Positions 26,666 through 35,008 of a stretch of 64,000 nucleotides of DNA are shown in pieces. The notes beneath the pieces were generated by a model that was given only the letters and a program-made list of their open reading frames with translations, had not been told where the DNA came from and did not search any database. The number at the start of each line of letters is the position of its first letter. The first letter of the stretch is position 1. Source of the stretch: Desulfosoma sp. (GTDB lineage: Bacteria > Desulfobacterota > Syntrophobacteria > Syntrophobacterales > DSM-9756); NCBI GenBank assembly GCA_037481875.1, contig JBBFKY010000007.1:1-64000 (forward strand), read 5' to 3'. Made by a program: the position numbers and the translations under genes.

Positions 26666-27709
26666 ATGCTTGCAACCGTATGGTTTCTCCTATGGGGCCT
26701 TTTGTGGGCCGTTTACTTCATGTTGGGAGGTTTTGACCTGGGGCTGGGCGTCGTGCAGCCTTTCGTGGCACGAACGGAAGAGGATCGCCGCTTAATTGGT
26801 CAAGCCATGGGACCTTACTGGAACGGCAACGAAGTTTGGCTCATCGCCGCCGGAGGGGTCACCTTTGCGGCTTTTCCTACCACGTACGCCGTCATGTTCA
26901 GCGGTCTTTATGCAGCTTTGATGCTCATCCTCTTCGGGCTCATCGTGCGCGGTGTCGCCTTGGAATTTCGCCACCTCGGGGGCGGCTCCGGCTGGAAATC
27001 CCTCTGGGATGTCTGCCTCTTTGTAGGAAGTTTTCTTCCCGCGTTTCTCTTGGGGGTGGCTTTCGCCAACATCTTTCAGGGCATTCCCATCGATGAAAAC
27101 GGCGTCTTTCAAGGGACTATCTGGACTCTATTGAACCCTTACGGGCTCTTGGGAGGGTTGCTGTTCCTTTTGCTTTTCGTGGAACACGGCACCCTGTGGC
27201 TGACTCTTAAGACCACCGGAGACCTTCATGAGAGGGCTGGTCGACTGGCCAAGGGCTTGTGGTGGATTTTGGCGGCCGCAGCCGTAGGGTTTCTGGTGGC
27301 CACTTGGTTTGCTACAAGGCTCTACGCCAATTACCTGCAAAACCCCATGCTCTTTTCCGTTCCCATCGCGCTGATTCCGCTCGTGACCGTTGCCGCTCTA
27401 ATAGCTACTCGGTTCTTTGCAGGAAAGAATCAGTGGGGTCGAGCCTGGATCGCTTCGGCGCTGACCATTGTGGGAGCCACTTTTTTCGGCGTGGTGGGGC
27501 TCTACCCCAACATGCTGCCTTCCAGCCTGAACCCCACCTATAGCCTCACCGTCCATAACGCCTCCTCCAGCCCCTTGACCCTAAAGATCATGCTGGTGGT
27601 GGCCGTGATTTTCGTGCCCATCGTCTTGGCTTACCAGGGCTGGGCTTATAAGCTGTTTCACCGCAAAGTGAGCCTTGAAGAGCCGGCTTACGGTTATGAT
27701 GAAGCCTAG
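26666..27709 (+). CDS. cydB: Cytochrome bd oxidase subunit II
   Basis: The product has 347 residues and about eight or nine membrane segments. The opening LWGLLWAVYFMLGGFDLGLGVVQPFV, then GPYWNGNEVWLIAAGGVTFAAFP and EFRHLGGGSGWKSLWD, are typical of CydB. It supports assembly and stability of the CydA haem subunit. It begins 26 bases after cydA with ACAGGAGG upstream. No CydX-like small subunit or cydCD exporter is seen. Confidence 0.97.
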   Translation: MLATVWFLLWGLLWAVYFMLGGFDLGLGVVQPFVARTEEDRRLIGQAMGPYWNGNEVWLIAAGGVTFAAFPTTYAVMFSGLYAALMLILFGLIVRGVALEFRHLGGGSGWKSLWDVCLFVGSFLPAFLLGVAFANIFQGIPIDENGVFQGTIWTLLNPYGLLGGLLFLLLFVEHGTLWLTLKTTGDLHERAGRLAKGLWWILAAAAVGFLVATWFATRLYANYLQNPMLFSVPIALIPLVTVAALIATRFFAGKNQWGRAWIASALTIVGATFFGVVGLYPNMLPSSLNPTYSLTVHNASSSPLTLKIMLVVAVIFVPIVLAYQGWAYKLFHRKVSLEEPAYGYDEA

Positions 27710-27752
27710 GAGCTTGTCCGAAAATTGAGAACGAGCCTTTTAGGCCGGAACA

Positions 27753-27862
27753 TAGGGGCAAGGCGCCGCCTCGCCCCTACGAATGGAAACGGGGCTGAGC
27801 CCTCGTGGCACGAGCCTCGGGGTCGTTCACTTTGCGGGCGGGACGCTCGCGCTCCCAGGAAA
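27753..27862. repeat. Adjacent family A and family B repeats after cydB
   Basis: Family A: 27753-27780, TAGGGGCAAGGCG followed by CCGCCTCGCCCCTA. Family B: 27834-27862, GCGGGCGGGACGCTCGC followed by GCTCCCAGGAAAA. Between them is a separate short dyad, GGGGCTGAGCCC. The two families also stand side by side at 54126-54278. The block divides the cyd genes from the Qrc operon; no gene is seen in the 420-base gap. Confidence 0.75.
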
Positions 27863-27979
27863 ACCACCACGTGTCATGACTCTTGGGAGGTTCCTCGCCA
27901 TAGCCGCAACCCGGATGTCACGGGCCTTCTTCGTTTTTCTTTCCCCTCATCGAGCGATCTTTTTTAACGTTTCCTATTC

Positions 27980-28008
27980 TTGACAAGAAGAAAAAATTAG
28001 AGGTAAAT
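27980..28008 (+). promoter_or_regulatory. Possible promoter of the qrc operon
   Basis: A perfect -35 box TTGACA at 27980-27985 is followed after 17 bases by GTAAAT (28003-28008), a weak -10, in an AT-rich stretch about 120 bases before qrcA. No operator is evident. Confidence 0.35.
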
Positions 28009-28128
28009 GGGTCCTGTTTGTGAAAAAATGCTTTTACCCGAACGCCAGGGCCCTTGGCGAAAAAGTTTTCATTTCGTTTTTTCTTGTGTTTCTTTTCCGT
28101 TAACCCTTGAAAGGCATGGGGCGGAGTC

Positions 28129-28686
28129 ATGAGCGAAGTGAAAAAGAGCGCGTCACAAAGGGGCGTCGGCATGATTTTCTTTCTTGCCGGATTTATTGGA
28201 GCGCTTCTGGTCGGCTGGGTGGTCTTTCCCAATGTGTTGTATTCCACCAAGACGCAGCCGGTCACCTTCCTGCATTCTTCTCACCAGGACAGCGACTGTC
28301 AGGACTGCCATTCTTTTCGAGAAGACGGATCTTTCAGCGGGCTTCCCAAGCTGGAAAAATGTGCGGAATGTCATGCCGAACCTATGGGGGAAAGTCCTGA
28401 GGAAAAGAGGCTGGTGGAGGAATTCATTCAGCAGGAGCGGGAAATTCCGTGGCTGGTTTATGCTTGGCAGCCGGACAATGTGTACTTTTCCCATGCCGCA
28501 CACACTCAGACTCAAGGCATTGAATGTGTTCGGTGTCATCGAGACGTGACCAAGGAAACCAAGAATCCTCCTTTCAAGGAAAACCGTCTGACAGGCTACA
28601 GCGACAAGACCATGAAGATGGTGGAATGTGAAAAGTGCCATGCGGAACGCGGAGCCAGCAATGCCTGTCATGTCTGTCACAAGTAG
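28129..28686 (+). CDS. qrcA: Qrc complex multihaem cytochrome c subunit
   Basis: The product has 185 residues. One N-terminal membrane anchor (MIFFLAGFIGALLVGWVVFPN) keeps the rest in the periplasm. Five CxxCH haem sites are readable: CQDCH, CAECH, CVRCH, CEKCH and CHVCH. The Desulfovibrio QrcA is described as hexahaem, so one site may be absent or non-standard here. Qrc takes electrons from the periplasmic type I cytochrome c3, reduced by hydrogenases and formate dehydrogenases, and gives them to menaquinone. It is the first of four genes in the same order as in known qrc operons. Confidence 0.93.
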   Translation: MSEVKKSASQRGVGMIFFLAGFIGALLVGWVVFPNVLYSTKTQPVTFLHSSHQDSDCQDCHSFREDGSFSGLPKLEKCAECHAEPMGESPEEKRLVEEFIQQEREIPWLVYAWQPDNVYFSHAAHTQTQGIECVRCHRDVTKETKNPPFKENRLTGYSDKTMKMVECEKCHAERGASNACHVCHK

Positions 28687-28761
28687 GCAGGCGCCGTCGC
28701 GCCTTGAAGGTTTGGTTTAGACCCGTGAGGTCCCTAACCGAATGAACGCGAGGGATTTGGA

Positions 28762-31170
28762 ATGAGTCTTGGGCGAAGAGCATTTTTACAGTTTGTGGGC
28801 GGAGCCATCGGGGGCACGCTGCTCACCCCCATTCCATGGAAGTTGGCCGACGATTCCGCCATCTGGACCCAGAACTGGTCATGGCGGCCGTCGCCCGAGC
28901 GGGGGGAGATTTCGCGCGTGCATAGCATCTGCCAAATGTGCCCGGGAGGGTGCGGCATCACGGCGCGTCTTGTTAATGGGCGCCGAGCCGTGGCTGTGAC
29001 GGGAAACGCGGCGCACGCCTTGACCGGGGGAGGCGTTTGTCCGTTGGGAGCGTCCAGCCTGCAGTATCTTTACGCCCCGTATCGAATTGCCAAGCCTTTG
29101 AAACAAATGGGGTCACGCGGTGACGTCAATGGTTTTCGTGAAATTTCCTGGGATCAAGCCCTCAAAGAAGTGGCCTCTCAACTCACCCGGCTGCGTTCTG
29201 AAGGAAAATCCCACACCGTGGCATGCTTGAGCGGTCAGAAGCGTTCCACCATGGCCTCTCTATGGCGACAATTTCTAACAGCCTATGGATCCCCCAATTT
29301 TTATACCATGCCTGATGCCTCAGACAGCGGGCGTTTGGCCGTGGCGCTGACCACGGGAATGGACGCGGATGTGGGATTTCATTGGCAGAAAGCTACCTTT
29401 GTCCTTTCCTTCGGAGCTCCCTTGCTGGAAGGTTGGGGGAGTCCCGTGTATCTTCATCAGGTTTTTGGGCAGTGGCAGGAGGCAAAGCCTGGAGTGCCTA
29501 AAACCATGTGGGTTCATGTGGAGTCACGAGCGAGTCTCACGGCATCCAAGGCCAACCGTTGGATCGCCTGCCAGCCTGGCACTGAGGCCGCTTTGGCCTT
29601 GGGCATCGCCCATGTTCTTGTGCGTGAAAAACTCTACGATGCCGCCTTTGTCGCCGACAAGGTCTTCGGTTTTGAAGATTGGGTGGACCTTACGGGAGCG
29701 CAACGTCAAGGCTTTAAGAGCGTGGTGCTGGCCAAGTACGGCCTGGACGAGGTGTCCAAGATCACTGGAGTGGCTCCCCAAACCATTCAGGAACTGGCCA
29801 GGCAGTTGTCTCAGCAAAAATATTCTCTCGTGGTCTGGGGTCAAGACAAGGGGGACAAACCCAACAATCTCTACCACGATCTGGCTTTCCTCGCCCTCAA
29901 TGCCCTTTTGGGCAATCTTTCTCCTGCCGGAACCTTGGCTTTGGTGCCCCACGACCCGTGGCAGGTCTTTCCCGAACCTATCCTGGATGCGGAAGCCTAC
30001 CGAGGTCTTGGCCGGGCGCCATTAGGACGTCCTACCACGGCTCCTCGAACCCGAGTCCCCGTCAATACGGTCATGCCGTTCCTGGAAGCCGTGGCGTCCG
30101 GATCGGAATATCCTGTTGAGCTTTTGTTCATCCACGAAGCCAATCCGGTTTACACGCTTCAGGAAACAGCCCTGGTGACCCAGGCTTTCCAAAAGGTCGG
30201 CATGGTCGTTTCCTTTTCATCTTACATGGATGAAACCACCCAGTGGGCCGATCTGGTGCTCCCCAACCACAACGCTCTGGAGCGGCTGGACGATGTGGTC
30301 GGTCTTCCAGGGGTCCCTTTCAGCTATTACGCAGTGGCTTCTCCTATTTTGAAGCCTCAACACGACACCAAATCCACCGGGGATGTGGTGCTTTCTTTGG
30401 CGGCGGCCCTGCAAGGCAGTGTGGCGGAAAGTCTACCGTGGAAAACCTATGAAGAGGTGCTGAAGAAAAGGGTTACGGCCATCGCAGAAGCCGGATCAGG
30501 GCTTGTGGCGGCGCGGGCTAGCTTCGATCCCGCCAGGGTATCCGGGGATCGTGGCTTATCGCCCAATTTCAAAGACGCCACGGATCTTTGGAATAAGCTC
30601 AAAGCCGGAGCCTGCTGGGTGGATACGGCGCCGGCACCTCAAAGCTTTTCCACACCTTCACAACGTTATGAATTGGCCTGTCAGGGACTCATGGCCAGTG
30701 TGTCCGCTACGGCGGCCGACGATCTCTTCATGCCGCGGTTTCATCCTCTAAAACCTTCAGGCGATGAGAGCGAGTACCCGCTGCTGATGACCGCGTACAC
30801 TTCCTTGATGGTTTCCGAAGGCTATGTTCCCAACGCGCCGTTTATGAACAAGCTGCTTCCGGATGATCTCCTGCTCGCTCAAGACGTGTTCGTGGATATT
30901 CACCCGGAAACGGCCCGCAAGCTGGGACTCGCCGACAAGGCGGCAGCTGTCCTGAAAACCCCTCGAGGGCAAGCCTCGGTGCGGGTTCGAATCACCACCA
31001 GTGTTCGGCCTGGGGTTGTGGCGGTGCCTCAGGGTTTCGGTCACACTGCCTATGATGCCTATGTGCAAAAGAAAGGTTTCAATGCCAACAGCCTGATCGA
31101 GGTCCAACTGGACCCTGTGACAGGGCTCGGCACCATTTGGGCGACTCGAGCCCAACTGCGGCGGGCTTAG
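28762..31170 (+). CDS. qrcB: Qrc complex molybdopterin-oxidoreductase-like subunit
   Basis: The product has 802 residues. A twin-arginine-like start (GRRAFLQFVGGAIGGTLL) suggests Tat export. The [4Fe-4S] motif C57-x2-C60-x3-C64-x28-C93 and long stretches typical of the DMSO reductase superfamily follow (HEANPVYTLQE; DLVLPNHNALERLDD). From published work on Desulfovibrio, QrcB belongs to this superfamily but is thought not to catalyse a molybdenum reaction, acting as an electron-transfer and structural subunit. The start has GAGGGATTTGG upstream, 75 bases after qrcA. Confidence 0.94.
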   Translation: MSLGRRAFLQFVGGAIGGTLLTPIPWKLADDSAIWTQNWSWRPSPERGEISRVHSICQMCPGGCGITARLVNGRRAVAVTGNAAHALTGGGVCPLGASSLQYLYAPYRIAKPLKQMGSRGDVNGFREISWDQALKEVASQLTRLRSEGKSHTVACLSGQKRSTMASLWRQFLTAYGSPNFYTMPDASDSGRLAVALTTGMDADVGFHWQKATFVLSFGAPLLEGWGSPVYLHQVFGQWQEAKPGVPKTMWVHVESRASLTASKANRWIACQPGTEAALALGIAHVLVREKLYDAAFVADKVFGFEDWVDLTGAQRQGFKSVVLAKYGLDEVSKITGVAPQTIQELARQLSQQKYSLVVWGQDKGDKPNNLYHDLAFLALNALLGNLSPAGTLALVPHDPWQVFPEPILDAEAYRGLGRAPLGRPTTAPRTRVPVNTVMPFLEAVASGSEYPVELLFIHEANPVYTLQETALVTQAFQKVGMVVSFSSYMDETTQWADLVLPNHNALERLDDVVGLPGVPFSYYAVASPILKPQHDTKSTGDVVLSLAAALQGSVAESLPWKTYEEVLKKRVTAIAEAGSGLVAARASFDPARVSGDRGLSPNFKDATDLWNKLKAGACWVDTAPAPQSFSTPSQRYELACQGLMASVSATAADDLFMPRFHPLKPSGDESEYPLLMTAYTSLMVSEGYVPNAPFMNKLLPDDLLLAQDVFVDIHPETARKLGLADKAAAVLKTPRGQASVRVRITTSVRPGVVAVPQGFGHTAYDAYVQKKGFNANSLIEVQLDPVTGLGTIWATRAQLRRA

Positions 31171-31232
31171 GGAATTCAACGCATCGGCCGCGGGAACGTC
31201 TTGGCGGCCTATGGTTGTCAGCCTAACAAAGG

Positions 31233-32003
31233 ATGTCACCCATGAGTGGAAGCGCACATTCGGAGCATGCGGAAAGCAAGGTCCGTTACGGCATGGTCAT
31301 CGATTTGGACAAGTGCACGGGTTGTGGCGCCTGTTCGGTGGCATGCCAGCAGGAAAACAATGTTTCTTTTCGGCCCGATGAAAGCGACAAGCTGCGCACC
31401 TTGTCCTGGATGACCTTGTATCGGTTGGAAAACGGGGCGGATTACCCCGACTATCGCGCGGCCATGCTGCCTCGGCCCTGTATGCACTGTGACTCACCCC
31501 ACCATTCTCCGTGCACCTTTGTGTGCCCGGTGAACGCCACCATTCGTGATGAACACACGGGCATTGTGGACCATGTGGCCGTGCGCTGTATCGGCTGTCG
31601 TTATTGCATGGTGGCCTGCCCTTACCATGCCCGTTCTTTTAATTGGTGGGATCCTACATGGCCCAAATCCATGGAAGCCATGCTCACACCTGAAGTGAGC
31701 CCGCGCATGCGCGGTGTGGTGGAAAAGTGTACCTTCTGCCACCACCGCCTCAATCTGGCTCGAGACCGAGCTCGACTCAACGGAGAAGACCCCGACACGG
31801 TCCTCTACACACCGGCATGTGTGGAGGCGTGCCCCGCTCGTGCCATCACCTTTGGCAATCTCAAGGATCCCAACAGTGAGGTGGCCAAACTGGCTAAGGA
31901 TTCTCGAGCCTTTCGTATTTTGGAAAAACTCCACACGGAACCCAAGGTTTATTACCTGAGTTCCGCGCAGTGGATACGGCGTCAGTCGGACAATGGTCTG
32001 TGA
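31233..32003 (+). CDS. qrcC: Qrc complex iron-sulfur subunit
   Basis: The product has 256 residues. Four cysteine clusters can be read: CTGCGACSVAC, CMHCDSPHHSPCTFVC, CIGCRYCMVACPYHARSFN, and CTFC paired with CVEACPARAITFG. This is the pattern of periplasmic ferredoxin-like subunits of the complex iron-sulfur molybdoenzyme family. It should wire QrcA/B to the quinone-binding QrcD. It has no signal of its own, so it may be co-exported with QrcB. RIGHT order and spacing (62 bases after qrcB, 38 before qrcD) support one operon. Confidence 0.94.
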   Translation: MSPMSGSAHSEHAESKVRYGMVIDLDKCTGCGACSVACQQENNVSFRPDESDKLRTLSWMTLYRLENGADYPDYRAAMLPRPCMHCDSPHHSPCTFVCPVNATIRDEHTGIVDHVAVRCIGCRYCMVACPYHARSFNWWDPTWPKSMEAMLTPEVSPRMRGVVEKCTFCHHRLNLARDRARLNGEDPDTVLYTPACVEACPARAITFGNLKDPNSEVAKLAKDSRAFRILEKLHTEPKVYYLSSAQWIRRQSDNGL

Positions 32004-32041
32004 TGTCCTGAGTCCCCTTAGACTTTTTTCAGGAGTCCGTC

Positions 32042-33283
32042 ATGGATAAGGCATTGATTCCGGAAGGTGTGAAGCGTTGCCCTCTACCGGTCTTTGGCCT
32101 GTGGATGCTCTTTTTGTCGGCCGTCATCGCCTGGGGCATCTACGCCGGTTACACCGTGCTCTTCAAGGGTTTAAACGTCACCGGTCTCAACAACTACTTC
32201 GGGTTTGGGCTCTACATTACGGTCGACCTCGGCATCATCGCCCTAGGTGCGGGAGCCTTCTTTTCGGGTTTTATGTATTACGGGCTGTCTCGATTCTTTC
32301 CTCGGCTCAAGGAGCTCCATAAGATCATCAATTTGGCGGTCATCGTAGGCTTTTGTTGTTACACAGGCGCCTTGTTGGTGCTTTTGTTGGAAATCGGGCA
32401 GCCGTTGCGAGGTTGGTTCGGGTATTGGCATGCCAATGTGCATTCCATGCTTACAGAAGTCATCTTCTGCATTTCTTGTTACGCCATTGTGCTTGTCATC
32501 GAATTTGTGCCCATCATTTTGGAAAACCGCAAGCTGGACGCTATCAAGCCCCTTCACATTTTCGGACATAACCTGCATGAAATCATGGCCGTCTTCGCCA
32601 TGACGGGCACCTTTTTGAGCTTTTTCCATCAAGGATCTCTAGGTGGTGTGCCCGGTGTGATGTTCGGTCGGCCTTTTGCGTACCGCACCGGCTTTTTTAT
32701 CTGGCCTTGGACCTTCTTTCTGTTCACTCTCTCGGCCATGGCGTGCGGACCTGCTTTTACGGCCATCATTTGCCGTATCATAGAAAAGGTGAGCCGTAAG
32801 ACACTGGTAGATCGCAGTGTCTATGAACTTATCGCCAAGATCACAGGGAGTCTGCTTTTGATCTACCTCATCTTCAAGAGCCTGGACACGCTGTATTGGG
32901 CTCTGGATACGGCCCCTGGTTTCGGCTTGAAGCTCAGCGACTTCTACCGAGCTCCCTATGGCATGTGGCTCCTTTTTGCGGAACTTGGGGTGTGTGGTGT
33001 CCTACCCATCATCCTATTGCTCACGCCTCAGACTCGAAATTCCAACGGGCTGCTCTTTCTAGGCTTTTTCCTCAACTGTGCAGGCATTGTCATCAACCGT
33101 TTTGCCATGACCGTGGAAGCCTTAGCCATTCCCGTGATGCCTTTTGATCAGTGGGCCGTCTATATTCCCACGTGGGCCGAATGGGCTCCGTGCATCGCCA
33201 TGCTGGCCTACGGGGCTGTGATCGTGTCCTTGTCGTATCGGTACCTGCCCATTTTCCCAAGAGAAAAGGAGTTAAACCCCTAG
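32042..33283 (+). CDS. qrcD: Qrc complex NrfD-like membrane subunit
   Basis: The product has 413 residues with about ten hydrophobic helices, as in the NrfD/PsrC family. Helix 1 is LWMLFLSAVIAWGIYAGYTVLF. The stretch KLDAIKPLHIFGHNLHEIMAVFAMTGTFLSFFHQGSLGG holds conserved histidines, and a late helix contains LLFLGFFLNCAGIVINRFAMTVEA. QrcD carries the menaquinone site and anchors the complex in the membrane. It is the last gene before a strong terminator at 33386. Confidence 0.94.
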   Translation: MDKALIPEGVKRCPLPVFGLWMLFLSAVIAWGIYAGYTVLFKGLNVTGLNNYFGFGLYITVDLGIIALGAGAFFSGFMYYGLSRFFPRLKELHKIINLAVIVGFCCYTGALLVLLLEIGQPLRGWFGYWHANVHSMLTEVIFCISCYAIVLVIEFVPIILENRKLDAIKPLHIFGHNLHEIMAVFAMTGTFLSFFHQGSLGGVPGVMFGRPFAYRTGFFIWPWTFFLFTLSAMACGPAFTAIICRIIEKVSRKTLVDRSVYELIAKITGSLLLIYLIFKSLDTLYWALDTAPGFGLKLSDFYRAPYGMWLLFAELGVCGVLPIILLLTPQTRNSNGLLFLGFFLNCAGIVINRFAMTVEALAIPVMPFDQWAVYIPTWAEWAPCIAMLAYGAVIVSLSYRYLPIFPREKELNP

Positions 33284-33385
33284 AATTCAAAGCCGATCTA
33301 AGAGGCTATCGCCGAACAGGACGGGTGGATGTGGAGGACTGCCGCGTGTAGGTAACTCCGACAGCATGAAACGGAAAGGACACCA

Positions 33386-33433
33386 AGCAGGGAGCGGACG
33401 GCGTTGGCAAGCCTCGCTCCCTGATGCTTTTTT
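33386..33433 (+). terminator. Rho-independent terminator after qrcD
   Basis: AGCAGGGAGCG pairs with CGCTCCCTGATGCT (one bulge) and is followed directly by six T residues. It lies about 100 bases after qrcD and closes the operon. Confidence 0.88.
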
Positions 33434-33523
33434 GGTCGGGCCTTTGGGTTTGACACAGCTTGCCCCGAATGTTACCTTTCGGCGTTCGAAATGACTCTAT
33501 GAAGGCTGAGGCGATTGTCTTCC

Positions 33524-34312
33524 ATGCGTACTGAGAAACCCCGGCTTCTGGATTTCTTTGAAAGCCATCATCATCTGAAGTTGGTTCTTTCCTTGACGGT
33601 GCTGTTCTTGCTCATTCTGGAGACCCTCATTTACCTAACCGCAGCAAGCCAGGCGGGCCAAAGGACACGGTTGATCATCACCAACACGGAAGGGCAAAAA
33701 GTTTACGAGACCACGGGAAGCACCCTTTCCAGTTATGAAAAGATGGTGTTTGAAAGCACCTTCGGGCCTCTGGATCGTTACCGCATGCAACTGCACAGTG
33801 AGGAACGGCCGTTCCCGTTTCGAGCTTGGCTCTCCGCCGCCGTGGGGATTCCCATCGGGCTTATTTTGATCATCGCTTTTGCCATCAAGGCTTTTTTGAA
33901 CCTCCTCTATGGAGAGACCGAATCACCCCCTACGGCTGCCAGCCAAACAGGATCCACGGAAGGACGTTTTGGGTCCCTGTTTGACTTTTTCAGGGGAATT
34001 TCCGTGTTTCATGTAGGTGTTTTGGTGGTGGTGGGGGTTGTTCTGTTCTGGATGGTTCCCAATTTGCTCGGTGATTTTGGTCGAGTGGCCTGGGCGTTTC
34101 TCAAGGAATACAAGATCCTGGTTTTTGGAGGTGCCTTATTCCTGGCCGGTGTCTTGATCTGGATCATCTATCTGCGCTATCAGCTGTCGAAACAGGTTCT
34201 TAAAAATCAAGTGGAAATTGAAAGACTTCGGCTTGAATACCATCGCACGGGCGACGACAGACCCATGGAACTGCTGACGGCTTCGCCCTCCGAACCCCGC
34301 TCCGACGGATAA
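33524..34312 (+). CDS. Membrane protein of unknown function, four helices
   Basis: I do not recognise this 262-residue product. Helices are visible near residues 20-40 (LKLVLSLTVLFLLILETLIYL), 105-125 (LSAAVGIPIGLILIIAFAIKAFLNLL), 170-190 (FHVGVLVVVGVVLFWMVPNLL) and 205-225 (KILVFGGALFLAGVLIWIIYL). Between the first two is an 60-residue exported loop with IITNTEGQKVYETTGSTLSSYE; a charged helical tail (EIERLRLEYHRTGDDRP) closes it. The ATG at 33524 is chosen over a TTG three codons upstream. The next gene, 24 bases on, is also a membrane protein, so the two likely form a unit. Confidence 0.8.
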   Translation: MRTEKPRLLDFFESHHHLKLVLSLTVLFLLILETLIYLTAASQAGQRTRLIITNTEGQKVYETTGSTLSSYEKMVFESTFGPLDRYRMQLHSEERPFPFRAWLSAAVGIPIGLILIIAFAIKAFLNLLYGETESPPTAASQTGSTEGRFGSLFDFFRGISVFHVGVLVVVGVVLFWMVPNLLGDFGRVAWAFLKEYKILVFGGALFLAGVLIWIIYLRYQLSKQVLKNQVEIERLRLEYHRTGDDRPMELLTASPSEPRSDG

Positions 34313-34336
34313 TGGACTCCGGGAAAGGATCCGCCC

Positions 34337-34786
34337 ATGTTCTTCAGCCGGCTTTTCAAGAAAAAGAAGCAGGAACCCGAGGAAAAAAAGCCTGATATCA
34401 ACCAGGGCATTTTCTATCTCTATCTGATCATCGGCTTGCAGGTCCTCTTTGTTTTCGGCCTCATGGCCGTCATTATCACTTTAGGCAAAGTCTTGGCGAC
34501 TCCACTCTGGGTCTTTCTTTTCAGCCTGGCTGTAGGAGCCACAGCCTGTTACTACATCTACAAAAAGGCTCAGCGCCAATTCCGTAAGATGCGTGAAGCC
34601 TTGAAACATGTGGATCTGTCGGATCGAAACTACGAGATCAGTTTCATGGGCGGCATGCTGACCATGAGAGTGGAACACAACCCACGTAAACTTCTGGAAG
34701 ACCATTCCAGCGCTGTGGTGGACACGGAAACGCTGGATGCCGCCGCGGCCGCAATTCCTCCTAAGATCGCCGGCTTATCCCGTTAA
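34337..34786 (+). CDS. Small membrane protein, two helices
   Basis: The product has 149 residues. A lysine-rich cytoplasmic start (MFFSRLFKKKKQEPEEKKPD) is followed by two helices (FYLYLIIGLQVLFVFGLMAVIITLG and PLWVFLFSLAVGATACYYIY). A polar tail with ISFMGGMLTMRVEHNPRKLLED, which looks like beta structure, comes last. No family is recognised. It follows the four-helix protein by 24 bases and probably works with it. The next 220 bases to the end of nadB show no further gene. Confidence 0.78.
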   Translation: MFFSRLFKKKKQEPEEKKPDINQGIFYLYLIIGLQVLFVFGLMAVIITLGKVLATPLWVFLFSLAVGATACYYIYKKAQRQFRKMREALKHVDLSDRNYEISFMGGMLTMRVEHNPRKLLEDHSSAVVDTETLDAAAAAIPPKIAGLSR

Positions 34787-35008
34787 TGGACGGCCGAGAG
34801 GCCTTTCCCGAACCTGTGATTCATCCCCGAAAGGCTTCTCGCCACCCGTGCATGACTGATCGAAAGCTGTCCAAGCCTGTGCAAGAATGCGCCTTTTGCC
34901 CGAAGAGGATCGATTTCCGAGCCGCTCTTTATCCGGGCGAAACCTCCACGTTCCCAGAAAAAACGCCGACCTCAGTCAAGGAGGACCATGGTGCGCCAGC
35001 ATCCCTTG

